From Bacillus ectoiniformans (GTDB lineage: Bacteria > Bacillota > Bacilli > Bacillales > Domibacillaceae), in NCBI RefSeq assembly GCF_016908875.1, contig NZ_JAFBES010000002.1, positions 62,001 through 126,000 of the forward strand: a DNA stretch of 64,000 nt, given 5' to 3'. The notes beneath the pieces are model-generated. The model had not been told where the DNA came from, ran no database searches, and worked only from the letters and a program-made list of their open reading frames with translations. The position numbers were made by a program, and so were the translations under genes. Shown piece by piece: positions 8,608-18,036 of this stretch; the stretch's first letter is position 1, and every line of letters starts with the position of its first letter.

Positions 8608-10587
8608 TTAATGCTCCGCTCCCTGCTGTTCAGGGTTTGGAGAATTCTTAGGATTTGGATTCACATATTGATAATCGTTTCGGTCAATCTTTTTAAAATC
8701 TTTTGGCTGATAGAAACGCAGCAAGTCTTCATAGACGACTTTGTCAGAAAGCTCTAAGCGTTTTGTGCCTTCATCGCTCACTTGTTGACAAGCTTGCTTT
8801 CTTTCTGCCTCTTGAACAGGCTCACCTGTTACATTGTCATAGCAAACGCCTTTCACATGAGAAAATTCTTTTGAAATCACATCTCCATTACGGAAAGGAA
8901 CAATTTCATCACGGTCTTTCGCGAACAAGTCTTGTCCAAAATGAATATAATCTTTTGTGTCTTGTCCGAGCAAATGCATAACGGTCGGCATGACATCCAC
9001 TTGACTGCTGTACGTGTGGTTTACTTCACCTTTCACGCCAGGCACGCGGATATATAAAGGTACTCTTTGAAGCTGTGCATGTTTGTTATCCGTCACTTCT
9101 TCGCCAAGCACTTTCCCCATCGCTTCATTATGGTTTTCAGAAATTCCATAATGGTCACCATACATCACAATCACCGTATTGTCATATAATCCTGATTTTT
9201 TCAAGTCGTTGAAAAATTGTTCAAGTGACTGGTCCATATAATGAGCCGTTTGGAAGTAATTATCTACCACTTTATCTCCCGTCGTTCCCTTTTGGAAATC
9301 AGTATCTTTTTCGTGTCTGTCAAACGGGAAGTGGTTAGAAAGTGTAAGGAACTTCGAGTAAAACGGCTGCTTCAAGCTTGTTAAATATGGCATGGATTCT
9401 TTAAAGAATGGTTTGTCTTTTAATCCATAAGACACTAAGTGGTCTTGCTTTTCCATATCATAGTACGTCGCATCATAAAACTTATCGTATCCAAACGAAC
9501 GATACATTTCAGAACGGTTCCAGAATGTCTTGTAGTTGCCATGGAAAACAGCTGATGTGTATCCTTCATCTTTCAGCATGGCTGGAGCAGATTGATAGGT
9601 ATTTTCCGCATGTGTCATATAGACAGCCCCTTGCGGCAGACCAAACAATGAATTTTCCATCATAAATTCAGCATCGGACGTCTTGCCTTGTCCAGTTTGA
9701 TGGAAGAAGTTATCAAAATAGAACGCACCTTCATCTTTCACTAATGAATTTAAGAATGGCGTTACTTCTTTTCCATTCACTTTTTTATCAATCGCGAACG
9801 TCTGCAGTGATTCCATCGATACATAGATCACATTCATGTCCTTCGCTTTTCCAAACATTTCAGGGTTCGGTTTAGGATTATTGGACTTGACATAATTCTC
9901 CACTTCGGAGATTTCACTTGAGTCCGCCATTGCTCTCTTGGCCGTTGTTTTTGAGTTTTGAACTAAATCGTAAATAGTAAAGTTATTCACACCTAAATAC
10001 TTCACTAAGTAATTGCGGTCAAAGCTTCTTGTCAAAAGCTCTGGACGGTCAATATTAGCCAGTCCCAGGTTTAACAAGAAAATAAGGACTGCAGAAGTCA
10101 TGACAGACATCACCGTGCGAATACGCAGCTTCTCTTGAAGTCCCGCTTTCTTCATCACTATTAAACCAATAATGATGAATGTATCCACGAAGTAGAACAG
10201 GTCAAAAATTGAGATCAGTTCCATGGCACTGCTGCCAATTCCCGCATTCGATTTTGCCTGCATCAAAACAGGTACCGTAATAAAATCGTTAAAGAATCGG
10301 TAGTAAGCAATATTTGCATACAGTACAAAGGATAGCAACACATTAATTAGCACAAAGGCGATATTTCGCGCTCTTCCTTTCCAAAATAAAGCCAGCGAGA
10401 AGAATAATAGTGCTGAACTCAATGGATTAATAAATAATAGGAAGTGCTGGAATGCATTTTGAATACCAAGATTAAATTCTATTTGATAAGCAGCATACGT
10501 TTTGATCCAAAACAGCAAAACGACTATAAAGAAAAAAGAAAGGTTGACTGAAGTCATCTTTCCCATCTTATTTTTTAATAGATTCAT
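8608..10587 (-). CDS. ltaS: Lipoteichoic acid synthase LtaS (polyglycerol-phosphate polymerase)
   Basis: Polymerises glycerol phosphate from phosphatidylglycerol onto the glycolipid anchor at the outer face of the membrane. About 659 residues: five N-terminal membrane helices (to about residue 185), a linker, then an extracellular sulfatase-fold domain. Hallmarks are YVSMESLQTF (metal ligand Glu), GQGKTSDAE (catalytic Thr), VMYGDHYG and NKHAQLQRVPLYI. An Ala-rich AKRAMADSS in the linker resembles the signal-peptidase site that releases the extracellular domain in S. aureus. I start at the ATG 10587 because TAGGGTGATG lies 9 nt upstream; ATG/GTG codons 12-15 nt further up overlap that site. 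There is an extended -10 promoter upstream. Bacillus often has several LtaS paralogues, so this may be one of a set. Confidence 0.93.
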   Translation of the reverse strand: MNLLKNKMGKMTSVNLSFFFIVVLLFWIKTYAAYQIEFNLGIQNAFQHFLLFINPLSSALLFFSLALFWKGRARNIAFVLINVLLSFVLYANIAYYRFFNDFITVPVLMQAKSNAGIGSSAMELISIFDLFYFVDTFIIIGLIVMKKAGLQEKLRIRTVMSVMTSAVLIFLLNLGLANIDRPELLTRSFDRNYLVKYLGVNNFTIYDLVQNSKTTAKRAMADSSEISEVENYVKSNNPKPNPEMFGKAKDMNVIYVSMESLQTFAIDKKVNGKEVTPFLNSLVKDEGAFYFDNFFHQTGQGKTSDAEFMMENSLFGLPQGAVYMTHAENTYQSAPAMLKDEGYTSAVFHGNYKTFWNRSEMYRSFGYDKFYDATYYDMEKQDHLVSYGLKDKPFFKESMPYLTSLKQPFYSKFLTLSNHFPFDRHEKDTDFQKGTTGDKVVDNYFQTAHYMDQSLEQFFNDLKKSGLYDNTVIVMYGDHYGISENHNEAMGKVLGEEVTDNKHAQLQRVPLYIRVPGVKGEVNHTYSSQVDVMPTVMHLLGQDTKDYIHFGQDLFAKDRDEIVPFRNGDVISKEFSHVKGVCYDNVTGEPVQEAERKQACQQVSDEGTKRLELSDKVVYEDLLRFYQPKDFKKIDRNDYQYVNPNPKNSPNPEQQGAEH

Positions 10588-10652
10588 AGTAAACTTCATC
10601 ACCCTATTCTAAAATTATTAAGATCATGTAAAGGAAATTTGAAACAAGAGTC

Positions 10653-10681
10653 ATTATAGCAGATTATAAAGATGTATGCCA
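10653..10681 (-). promoter_or_regulatory. Extended -10 promoter of ltaS
   Basis: The minus strand shows TGC-TATAAT (10653-10661) with a weak -35 (TGGCAT) 17 nt further up. It is about 65 nt from the ltaS start. Confidence 0.55.
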
Positions 10682-10706
10682 GAAATACGGCTGAGGTAAT
10701 TTTTTC

Positions 10707-10720
10707 TTAAAACGCTTACA
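10707..10720. promoter_or_regulatory. cre-like site upstream of the ltaS promoter
   Basis: TTAAAACGCTTACA matches the CcpA catabolite-response consensus TGWAANCGNTNWCA at all but one constrained position. Upstream of a promoter such a site usually activates, but chance cannot be excluded. Confidence 0.3.
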
Positions 10721-10755
10721 GACTCTGAATCACTGATAGTTAAAGGATTATGGCA

Positions 10756-10789
10756 TGAAAAAGAGAAACTTCAAGTCGAAGTTCCTCTT
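10756..10789 (-). terminator. Terminator of the YdjM/YfhP-like gene
   Basis: On the minus strand AAGAGGAACTTC pairs with GAAGTTTCTCTT (12 bp, one G-T) across a 5-nt loop, followed by T residues. Confidence 0.75.
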
Positions 10790-10843
10790 GCTGCGAATGC
10801 ATGCAGATCTTTTTAAATAATGTAAATTTTCTTTACAAAGCGA

Positions 10844-11719
10844 TCATGGCTGATTTCTTTCCATATATTCAAATAAAAACGATTGGCCATTTCGGTAAAA
10901 TCTTGGATCGTACACTCCGATTCTTTCGTCCGTTTGTTCAATGACAACAAATGGTGACCATTCCACCAGAGTTTTTGCTTTTGGGTTTCTTGCAAATAGC
11001 TCGCTAAGATCGGCTTCTTCATTTGAATAGAGTCTTTCCTTAAGCTGCTTCTCTGTCACAAGTGAATCAGAAATAATCTCCACTGTTCCATCCTTTTTTC
11101 CAATAATGGTATAATGCCATGGGATAAAATCCGCTGACAGAGCCAGCTGATCATAGTCATGTTTATGCTGCTCGTATAAAACATAGCCTTGCACAGACTG
11201 AACAATCACATGTAGAACAATGACCACCCAGCCTATTCGATAGAGCTGATACTCTTTTTGCAGCTTGCGCCTTTTAGATAGAAGAAACACAGCTAAAAAA
11301 ATAAACCAAATGACAAAATCAATAATGGATATGGTCCCCAAAGTCAGCCTGGCATTCGAAAACGGCTCTAAATAACCAGTTCCCCATGCGTTAAAAACAT
11401 CGCTTGTATCATGAATGAAAACGGCGAGTGCCGCTATTAAAAACAAATGAGTGCTTTTCACTCGGAATATTATATAGTTTAAGATGGTCAATAAGAAAGC
11501 CCATACCGGAACGAGAGCAATGGAGTGAGTAATGCCTCGATGCCACATTTGGTACTGCCCATTCGTATCCCACCATTTAGAAATCACATCAATATCGGGG
11601 ATCTGGCTTCCTGCAATGGCTGTAACTAGCAGCGCCCGTTTTTCAGATTCATTCATATTTTCTTTATTAATAGCTTTGTAAAGACCAATGCCGAATAGCG
11701 TGTGCGTAATTGTGTCCAA
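10844..11719 (-). CDS. Membrane-bound metal-dependent hydrolase, YdjM/YfhP-like
   Basis: A 291-residue protein of the YdjM (PF04307) family, with B. subtilis YfhP as a relative. The N terminus MDTITHTLFGIGLY carries the first conserved His. IPDIDVISKWW adds Asp ligands, WHRGITHSIALVPVWA holds the core HRGxTHS motif, and IHDTSDVFNAWG the last His/Asp group; together these should make a metal site at the membrane. Four membrane helices occupy the first 190 residues, and about 100 soluble residues follow. The physiological substrate is unknown. It is divergent from a VTT-domain gene. Confidence 0.8.
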   Translation of the reverse strand: MDTITHTLFGIGLYKAINKENMNESEKRALLVTAIAGSQIPDIDVISKWWDTNGQYQMWHRGITHSIALVPVWAFLLTILNYIIFRVKSTHLFLIAALAVFIHDTSDVFNAWGTGYLEPFSNARLTLGTISIIDFVIWFIFLAVFLLSKRRKLQKEYQLYRIGWVVIVLHVIVQSVQGYVLYEQHKHDYDQLALSADFIPWHYTIIGKKDGTVEIISDSLVTEKQLKERLYSNEEADLSELFARNPKAKTLVEWSPFVVIEQTDERIGVYDPRFYRNGQSFLFEYMERNQP

Positions 11720-11809
11720 ACGCTCTTCCCTCTTTTCATTTACTGTGGATGAATATAATATGGATATTAAATGCGCTGCAATAGCAATGAAAGATTAGGA
11801 GTTTATAAA

Positions 11810-12373
11810 ATGGAATTATTATTAGATGCTTTATTATCTGTCCCGCTTTGGATCGCGGCACTATTCAGTGTGTTGCTTAATATAGGAATTAGCATTGCCG
11901 GCGTGATACCCAGTGCATTTTTGACCACAGTCAACTTAGTGGTGTTTGGCTTTTGGCCTGGCCTGTTTCTGTCTTTCATTGGTGAAATACTCGGTGCCGC
12001 CGCGGCATTTGTGCTTTATCGAAGAGGGTTCCGCCGATTCATCAACCAAAAGGCAACCCGGTACCCTAAAGCAGAGCGGCTTCTTGAGCTAGAAGGAAAA
12101 CAAGCTTTTTACACTGTGCTGACTCTCCGCCTTTTGCCCTTTATTCCATCTGGCGTCGTTACATTTTTTGCGGCCATCGGAAAAATCTCATTTCTATCTT
12201 ACTTCACTGCGAGTTTGATTGGAAAAATTCCAGCTACCTTTATGGAAGCCTATACCGCCTACCAAATGGTTAATTGGACGATAGAAGGCCAATTCATCCT
12301 GATTGCGGCAGCCATCGCTTTGCTGATATATATTGTAAAGAAATTTTACCATAAAAACAGATACCAAAACTAA
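11810..12373 (+). CDS. VTT-domain (TVP38/TMEM64, DedA-superfamily) membrane protein
   Basis: A multi-pass membrane protein of about 187 residues. FWPGLFLSFIGEILGAAAAFVLYRRGFRRF is the first re-entrant half and LRLLPFIPSGVVTFFAAIGKISFLSYF the second, matching the VTT (SNARE-associated) fold of DedA/TVP38 proteins. These are now linked to flipping of lipids or undecaprenyl phosphate, but the present protein's substrate is not known. The ATG at 11810 is chosen because AGGAG lies at good spacing; the frame is open 39 nt further upstream without a ribosome binding site. It is convergent with the DUF456 gene across a shared terminator. Confidence 0.8.
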   Translation: MELLLDALLSVPLWIAALFSVLLNIGISIAGVIPSAFLTTVNLVVFGFWPGLFLSFIGEILGAAAAFVLYRRGFRRFINQKATRYPKAERLLELEGKQAFYTVLTLRLLPFIPSGVVTFFAAIGKISFLSYFTASLIGKIPATFMEAYTAYQMVNWTIEGQFILIAAAIALLIYIVKKFYHKNRYQN

Positions 12374-12397
12374 AGGTCTGCCCCGGGGCAGACCTTT
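12372..12397. terminator. Shared bidirectional terminator
   Basis: A perfect palindrome (AAAGGTCTGCCCC and its complement) sits exactly between the stop codons of the convergent genes at 12373 (+) and 12397 (-), flanked by A and T runs on the two sides. Confidence 0.85.
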
Positions 12398-12882
12398 TAA
12401 ATGAGGACTTCTGCAATGAACCAAGTAATCATCAAGAGCTGAATCAATACTTTGGCGATGGTGCCGCTTAGAAAAGCGACTAATGTGGCAAAACCGACGA
12501 CAACCGCTTTTTTCACATCTTTCAGAATAACTAATTCAGTCAAAACAACAGCGATAAACGGGACGAACAGAATACCGAATGGCGGCATAATAAAGGATCC
12601 TGCAATGACCCCGATGGTCGCTGCCCATTCTCCCCACTTCGATCCGCCGTACTTCTTAACGAAATAGCTATTGGCCAAAATATCTGCCAGGATGATCAGC
12701 ACCGTGAAGCCACCCATCGCAAGCCAAAACACAATAGAAAGCTCCTCTTTGCTTAAACCGAAATAATAAAGGGCGAACCCTCCCCACAGAACTAGAACAG
12801 AAGGAATAATCGGAAACACCATTCCTGCAAAACTAAGCAGAAACAAAATGATAATTCCAATCCAAATAACAACAGACATCAT
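12397..12882 (-). CDS. DUF456 family membrane protein
   Basis: A small hydrophobic protein of about 161 residues with five to six membrane segments. GFALYYFG, GGSKWGEWAATIGVIAGSFIMPPFG and GTIAKVLIQL match the DUF456 pattern, in which a Gly-rich loop GGSKxG separates helices. Function is unknown across the family. The ATG at 12880-12882 follows AGGAGCGGTTT; ten further in-frame residues upstream have no support. It is convergent with the VTT gene. Confidence 0.8.
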   Translation of the reverse strand: MMSVVIWIGIIILFLLSFAGMVFPIIPSVLVLWGGFALYYFGLSKEELSIVFWLAMGGFTVLIILADILANSYFVKKYGGSKWGEWAATIGVIAGSFIMPPFGILFVPFIAVVLTELVILKDVKKAVVVGFATLVAFLSGTIAKVLIQLLMITWFIAEVLI

Positions 12883-12975
12883 AAACCGCTCCTTGAAGAA
12901 TGTAATCACTAATATCCCTATTCACTATACAGATATGTCTGCCGGTATGCCAAGTTCAACTAATTTCTAAAGCGT

Positions 12976-13779
12976 TTATTTGCTGTGAATCAGCTTTCGC
13001 TCTAGTCTTTCTACTATCTGATACATCACTGTCGCGAGGATGGCGATGATAAACAGGCTTAACAGAACAAGTGTGAAGTTAAATACTTGGAAGCCATAGA
13101 TGATCATATAGCCAAGCCCTTGCTTTGATACGAGAAATTCCCCAACGATCACTCCCACCCATGCCAGACCGACATTGACTTTCAAAGTAGAAATAATGGC
13201 AGGAAAACAGGCGGGCAGCACTGCTTCTTTGAAGCAATGATATTTTGTGCCGCCAAACGTTTGAACGACTTTCATATAATTGGCATCTACATTTTTAAAG
13301 GCTGAATAAATCACAATGGTGGTAATAATGATGGTGATTAATACACCCATCGCGAGGATCGATTTAAAATTAGGACCAAGAGCTACGATTAAAATAGGAC
13401 CTAAAGCGATCTTCGGCATCGAATTTAAAATAACCAGGTAAGGGTCAAATACTTTGGACAGGAATGGATTCCACCATAAAACAGCAGCGAGCAGCGTACC
13501 TAAAAACGTACCAAGTAAAAAACCGACAATTGTTTCGGATAATGTAATTCCAGCATGAGTAAATAAACTGCCATCCCCGACTTTTTCGGTAAATAACGAA
13601 ACAATCTCCGATGGCGAACTGAATAACAGTGGATTGATCCACTCTTTCATCGAAGAAAGCTGCCACAGACTAATAAATAAGATAAAGATCAATAATTGAA
13701 CAAGTAATACATTTCGCTTCTCTTTTTTCAATTTTAATAAAAAGCTCTCGTGCGTTTCAGGTATTTTCTTGCTCTTCAA
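12976..13779 (-). CDS. ABC transporter permease, SsuC/ThiX type
   Basis: Membrane subunit (about 267 residues) of a nitrate/sulfonate/pyrimidine-type importer. Six membrane helices are visible. The EAA-like coupling loop is around [31 protein letters not shown], followed by [19 protein letters not shown], a family signature. I choose a TTG at 13777-13779 because GGGAGGAG precedes it by about 10 nt. This leaves a 23-nt overlap with the ATPase gene, whereas the open frame upstream to 13845 would overlap by 89 nt. B. subtilis YtlD is a similar protein. The substrate is unknown. Confidence 0.85.
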   Translation of the reverse strand: MKSKKIPETHESFLLKLKKEKRNVLLVQLLIFILFISLWQLSSMKEWINPLLFSSPSEIVSLFTEKVGDGSLFTHAGITLSETIVGFLLGTFLGTLLAAVLWWNPFLSKVFDPYLVILNSMPKIALGPILIVALGPNFKSILAMGVLITIIITTIVIYSAFKNVDANYMKVVQTFGGTKYHCFKEAVLPACFPAIISTLKVNVGLAWVGVIVGEFLVSKQGLGYMIIYGFQVFNFTLVLLSLFIIAILATVMYQIVERLERKLIHSK

Positions 13780-14536
13780 GTCGCTCAAACTCCTCCCATA
13801 CGTTTTGAAACATCCCGCTGTAATCCGGATGCTGTCTCGCTTCAAACGGAGAAAGCTTCGTTAATGATTCAGGCACATCGAATATCCGGGAGATTCTGCC
13901 GGGGTTTTTGGAAAACAGGACAATTCTGTTGCTCATGGCAATCGCTTCGCCAATATCATGCGTCACAAGAATCGCTGTTTTTTGGTAATCCGTCAGCATA
14001 CCGGCTACCAGATTCTCAAGCTTCAGCTTCGTTTGGTAATCAAGCGCGGAGAATGGTTCATCAAGAAGAAGGATTTTTGGATTGGTTGAAAGCGTCCGGA
14101 CAAACGCCACTCGCTGGCGCATGCCTCCTGACAATTCCCCCGGATACTTATTTAACACAGAATGAAGTCCCACTTCTTTTAATAAAGAAAGCGTATAAGA
14201 TTTACGTTCTTCATTTAACATGCCTCGGAGTTTAAGGCCGAGAAAGATATTATCCTGAATCGTCTTCCAGGGAAAGAGGTAATCCTGCTGTAGCATATAC
14301 CCCACTTTAGGGTGCGGACCATATATGGGCTGATTATATAATGTAACGGTTCCTTCCGTTGGCGGAAACAGTCCGGCAATGATCGATAATACCGTCGTCT
14401 TTCCACAGCCGCTCGGTCCTAAAAACGAGATGAACTCCCCTTCATTAACCGTTAAAGAGACATCTTGTAGCGTAACAGCAGCCGAATGCTTAGAGAAATA
14501 GGTTTGGCTGACAGATTCCAGCTGTAAAAATGCCAT
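13757..14536 (-). CDS. ABC transporter ATP-binding protein, SsuB/ThiZ type
   Basis: Cytoplasmic ATPase of the importer, 259 residues. Walker A is GPSGCGKTT, the Q-loop [10 protein letters not shown], the signature LSGGMRQR, Walker [13 protein letters not shown] and the H-loop VTHDIGEA: a complete active set. The ATG at 14536 follows TGGAGGGATTCAT and gives the usual N terminus [13 protein letters not shown]. The in-frame extension to 14617 has no ribosome binding site. It overlaps the permease gene by 23 nt and is divergent from the lipoprotein subunit gene. Confidence 0.92.
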   Translation of the reverse strand: MAFLQLESVSQTYFSKHSAAVTLQDVSLTVNEGEFISFLGPSGCGKTTVLSIIAGLFPPTEGTVTLYNQPIYGPHPKVGYMLQQDYLFPWKTIQDNIFLGLKLRGMLNEERKSYTLSLLKEVGLHSVLNKYPGELSGGMRQRVAFVRTLSTNPKILLLDEPFSALDYQTKLKLENLVAGMLTDYQKTAILVTHDIGEAIAMSNRIVLFSKNPGRISRIFDVPESLTKLSPFEARQHPDYSGMFQNVWEEFERLEEQENT

Positions 14537-14742
14537 ATGAATCCCTCCAGTTTGTACGCGTTCAACAATTTCATGTTCAGTATAGTTTTCTATCTCTAAT
14601 ATATTGTGTGCAATCATGAAAGGTGAATTTGTGTCAGTCTCGGCAGCTTACCGCAAATGAATGGGTACATGCACAATTTTCAAGTTTCACTAATAATATG
14701 AAAAGGTCTTCAATTCTTTTATATTTGTGAGGAGGCTATGGC

Positions 14743-15759
14743 TTGAAAACATTCAAACGAAGTGGATACTTATTGCTGTCGCTCGTATTGGGAGCCGCTA
14801 TACTCAGCGGGTGCTCATCAGAAGAAACCGAGAAAAAAGAAGAAAAAATGAAAACCGTCCGTGTCGCTGAGGTCACGAGATCAATCTTTTATGCTCCCCA
14901 ATATGTTGCGATGGAAAAAGGGTTTTTTAAAGAACAAGGACTTGATGTGGATCTAAAAACGACATGGGGCGGAGATAAAACCATGACGGCGCTGTTATCA
15001 GACAGTACAGATATTGCCCTTGTCGGAAGTGAAACGAGTATTTATGTAGATGCTCAAGGTTCCAATGATCCTGTCATTAATTTCGCGCAGCTTACGCAAA
15101 CGGACGGAACCTTCCTTGTCGCTAGAGAAAAGCCGGAATTCTTTTCTTGGGATCAGCTGAAAGGCAGCACGTTCTTAGGTCAGCGCAAAGGCGGTATGCC
15201 GCAAATGGCAGGAGAATTTGGGTTGAAAAAGCATGGCATTGACCCGCACAAGGATCTGACTCTTATCCAAAATATCGATTATGCGAACATCGCGAGCGCC
15301 TTTGCTTCAGGCACAGGTGACTATGTTCAGCTATTTGAACCGCAAGCCAGCCTGTTCGAGCAGCAAGGAATAGGCCACATTATCGCTTCTTTCGGCAATG
15401 AGTCAGGAAAGCTTCCTTACACAACATTTATGACGAAAGAAAGCTATATTAAAAACAACAATGACGTGTTAGAACGATTCACGAAAGCTATTTATAAAGC
15501 TCAGCTATTTGTGGAAATGAACAGCGCTGAAGAAACAGCGAAAATCATTGCTCCTTACTTTGACGATACGCCTGAAGAATTAATTGCGACCGTTGTCGAC
15601 CGTTATAAAAGCCAGCATAGCTTTGCCACCAACCCTCTGCTAGATGAAGAAGAATGGAATAATCTCAAAGAAATCATGAAAGAAGCTGGAGAACTGCCTA
15701 AAGATGCGAATTACAATAAATTAGTGAATACGAAGCTAGCAGAAGATGCCATTAAATAA
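14743..15759 (+). CDS. Substrate-binding lipoprotein of the ABC importer, SsuA/NMT1 type
   Basis: A 338-residue extracytoplasmic solute-binding lipoprotein. The signal peptide MKTFKRSGYLLLSLVLGAAIL ends at the lipobox LSGC, and a charged linker (EETEKKEEK) follows. SIFYAPQYVAMEKGFFKEQGLDVDL is typical of the NMT1/THI5 and SsuA group, which binds sulfonates, thiamine precursors or related small molecules. The start is a TTG, because GAGGAGG lies 7 nt upstream while the nearer ATG runs into a stop after two codons. It is transcribed away from its ATPase and permease. B. subtilis YtlA is the closest relative I recall. No TPP or FMN riboswitch is visible in the 206-nt divergent region, so the ligand stays open. 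Confidence 0.87.
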   Translation: MKTFKRSGYLLLSLVLGAAILSGCSSEETEKKEEKMKTVRVAEVTRSIFYAPQYVAMEKGFFKEQGLDVDLKTTWGGDKTMTALLSDSTDIALVGSETSIYVDAQGSNDPVINFAQLTQTDGTFLVAREKPEFFSWDQLKGSTFLGQRKGGMPQMAGEFGLKKHGIDPHKDLTLIQNIDYANIASAFASGTGDYVQLFEPQASLFEQQGIGHIIASFGNESGKLPYTTFMTKESYIKNNNDVLERFTKAIYKAQLFVEMNSAEETAKIIAPYFDDTPEELIATVVDRYKSQHSFATNPLLDEEEWNNLKEIMKEAGELPKDANYNKLVNTKLAEDAIK

Positions 15760-15872
15760 AAGAAGGATTAGAACCATGTCCCTTCCCCTGAAGAAAGATG
15801 TACTCAGATTTTAAATGTCATACTCACAAGCTAAAGCATCTTATTATGATTAATTTTCACTCTTAAACTTAC

Positions 15873-15916
15873 TAGCCGTGATAAACCCTACCTTTTTCAC
15901 GGCTATTTTCTTTATT
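15873..15916 (+). terminator. Possible terminator downstream of the binding-protein gene
   Basis: TAGCCGTGA pairs with TCACGGCTA across a 15-nt loop and is followed by TTTTCTTTATTT. It is 110 nt beyond the stop, within a 250-nt stretch where I see nothing else. Confidence 0.55.
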
Positions 15917-16009
15917 TCATTTAATTGAGAATGGAAAAAGATTAAATAGTGCGAAAATGGTATAATATTCCCGTACTGGCAACAAATATATTACTACGGG
16001 GGTATAAAT

Positions 16010-16804
16010 GTGAATTCACATGAAATTGATTACAAACTGCACGGGGATGATATGCAATGTGTGGAGATTGAATTAGATCCAAAGGAAAGCGTCGTGGCAG
16101 AAGCTGGCGGCATGATGATGATGGAAGATGGAATCGATATGGAAACCGTGTTTGGTGACGGCGGCGGTCAAAAAGGCGGCCTATTCGGCAAGCTTGTCGG
16201 AGCTGGCAAACGGCTAATTACTGGCGAAGGATTGTTTATGACAGTATTTACAAACCAATCCACGGCTAAACGCCATGTCACGTTTGCCGCTCCCTTTCCA
16301 GGAAAAATCATTCCTGTCGACTTAAGTGAGTTAAATGGAAAAGTGATTTGTCAAAAAGATGCATTTTTATGTGCAGCGAAGGGTGTTTCGATCGGGATTG
16401 ACTTTCAAAAACGCCTGGGCGCCGGATTTTTTGGCGGTGAAGGATTTATTATGCAGAAGCTTGAGGGTGATGGGCTGGCATTCCTTCACGCAGGGGGCAC
16501 AATCATGAAAAGAGAATTGAAGCCGGGTGAAAAACTGCGGATCGATACCGGCTGTTTAGTCGCCTTATCGAAAGAAGCGGACTATAATATTGAATATGTA
16601 GGCAAAGTGAAAACAGCTTTGCTTGGCGGAGAAGGTCTTTTTTATGCGACGGTTCAAGGCCCTGGCACTGTTTGGATTCAATCCCTTCCATTTAGCCGTT
16701 TGGCGGATCGGATCTTTGCCAATGCACCATCGAGCGGGGGCGGTTCAACGGGAGAAGGAAGCATTCTTGACGGAATCGGCCGCCTGTTAGACGGCGACAA
16801 CTGA
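16010..16804 (+). CDS. AIM24 / TIGR00266 family protein
   Basis: A 264-residue protein of the AIM24 family, a beta-rich TRAP-like fold. Family signatures are [25 protein letters not shown] near the N terminus and the Gly-rich repeats [23 protein letters not shown] and [22 protein letters not shown]. Bacterial members are widespread and uncharacterised; the yeast namesake works in mitochondrial membrane organisation. The start is a GTG at 16010 behind ACTACGGGGGTATAAAT, since the ATG one base before is out of frame. It is a single-gene unit with its own strong terminator. Confidence 0.85.
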   Translation: MNSHEIDYKLHGDDMQCVEIELDPKESVVAEAGGMMMMEDGIDMETVFGDGGGQKGGLFGKLVGAGKRLITGEGLFMTVFTNQSTAKRHVTFAAPFPGKIIPVDLSELNGKVICQKDAFLCAAKGVSIGIDFQKRLGAGFFGGEGFIMQKLEGDGLAFLHAGGTIMKRELKPGEKLRIDTGCLVALSKEADYNIEYVGKVKTALLGGEGLFYATVQGPGTVWIQSLPFSRLADRIFANAPSSGGGSTGEGSILDGIGRLLDGDN

Positions 16805-16822
16805 TAAAGTGATCATGTTACG

Positions 16823-16860
16823 AACGTACTGACAGCAACCTGTCAGTACGTTTTCTATTT
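16823..16860 (+). terminator. Terminator of the AIM24-family gene
   Basis: A perfect 13-bp stem (AACGTACTGACAG and complement) with a 4-nt loop is followed by TTTTCTATTT, 20 nt after the stop. Confidence 0.9.
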
Positions 16861-17053
16861 AATTATTACATATCTCCTGCCTTTGTCTTTTCCTCGCTTC
16901 TAACTCCTGCGACTCAGACATTCCTCCTGCACCGATCGTTCTGAAACTCCTTGTTTCTGTTTTAGCCCATTATTAATTGGGTAAGATGAAAATATTGCTT
17001 TATGTTATCATGATTATGAGAGTTAATCATATGAACATAAGTAGGGAAACTAA

Positions 17054-17074
17054 TAGCATGCGTTCTTCATGCTA
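17054..17074 (+). promoter_or_regulatory. Small hairpin just upstream of the speD ribosome binding site
   Basis: TAGCATG and CATGCTA form a 7-bp hairpin with a 7-nt loop. It ends four bases before the run AAGGGGG used by speD, a placement that could modulate ribosome access. Regulation is inferred, not shown. Confidence 0.35.
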
Positions 17075-17093
17075 GGTAAGGGGGAATTACATC

Positions 17094-17900
17094 TTGAAGA
17101 TCAATCCAGAACAGCGAATTGAACTCCACGGCTTTAATAACTTAACTAAATCATTGAGCTTTAATATGTATGATATTTGCTATACGAAGACAAAAGAAGA
17201 GCGAGAAGCTTATATCGAGTATATCGACGAACAATACAATGCCGACCGCTTAACTCACATATTAAAAACGGTCACCGAAATGATTGGGGCTCATGTATTA
17301 AACATAGCGAAGCAAGATTACGTGCCGCAGGGAGCAAGTGTGACCATTCTTGTCTCCGAAGGACCTGTTGTAGAAGTGCCGGCTGAATCTTTAGATGAAT
17401 CGCCTGGCCCACTGCCCGATTCAGTTGTCATGCACTTGGATAAAAGCCACATTACTGTCCATACGTATCCTGAATTTCACCCACACGAAGGGATCAGTAC
17501 ATTCAGAGCCGATATTGACGTCTCGACCTGCGGAGAAATTTCGCCGCTGAAAGCACTGAATTATTTAATTCACTCATTTGATACGGATATTATGACACTC
17601 GATTATCGCGTGCGGGGCTTTACCAGAAATGTAGATGGAAAAAAGCTATTTATCGATCATGATATTAATTCCATTCAGAATTACATTCCTGAAGAAGTTA
17701 AGAGCAAATACGATTTAATTGACGTGAATGTGTATCAGCAAAATATCTTTCATACGAAGTGCAAGCTAAGAGAATTTGATTTAAACAACTACTTGTTTGG
17801 CTATACAAAGGATCAGCTCGTTAGTGAAGAAATCGAAGAAATTACGGAAAAATTAAAGACCGAAATGGATGAAATTTTTTACGGACAAAACATTAAATAA
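17094..17900 (+). CDS. speD: S-adenosylmethionine decarboxylase proenzyme, E. coli type
   Basis: Supplies decarboxylated SAM for spermidine synthesis. The 268-residue proenzyme is of the long E. coli class, not the short B. subtilis SpeD (about 126 residues). [13 protein letters not shown] contains the Ser at which the chain self-cleaves to make the pyruvoyl group, and [23 protein letters not shown] follows the active-site Cys region. The start is a TTG after AAGGGGG. No spermidine synthase gene is adjacent, so the partner is elsewhere. A small hairpin precedes the ribosome binding site and a strong terminator follows. Confidence 0.93.
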   Translation: MKINPEQRIELHGFNNLTKSLSFNMYDICYTKTKEEREAYIEYIDEQYNADRLTHILKTVTEMIGAHVLNIAKQDYVPQGASVTILVSEGPVVEVPAESLDESPGPLPDSVVMHLDKSHITVHTYPEFHPHEGISTFRADIDVSTCGEISPLKALNYLIHSFDTDIMTLDYRVRGFTRNVDGKKLFIDHDINSIQNYIPEEVKSKYDLIDVNVYQQNIFHTKCKLREFDLNNYLFGYTKDQLVSEEIEEITEKLKTEMDEIFYGQNIK

Positions 17901-17913
17901 TCCTTTTATGGTG

Positions 17914-17952
17914 ATCCCCCGCCTCTACTTTATTGAGCCGGGGGATTTTTTT
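17914..17952 (+). terminator. Terminator of speD
   Basis: A G+C-rich stem (ATCCCCCG / CGGGGGAT) with a 17-nt loop is followed by seven T residues. Confidence 0.85.
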
Positions 17953-18036
17953 CGCGTGAAAACAGAACATTATACAATTCCACTTAAAATATTCTGCTAT
18001 AATGAATTGACTTATTTTACATAGAAGGAGAATTCA

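Noticed and set aside
14537..14742. TPP or FMN riboswitch before the ABC importer
   Set aside because: The conserved cores are not present on either strand.
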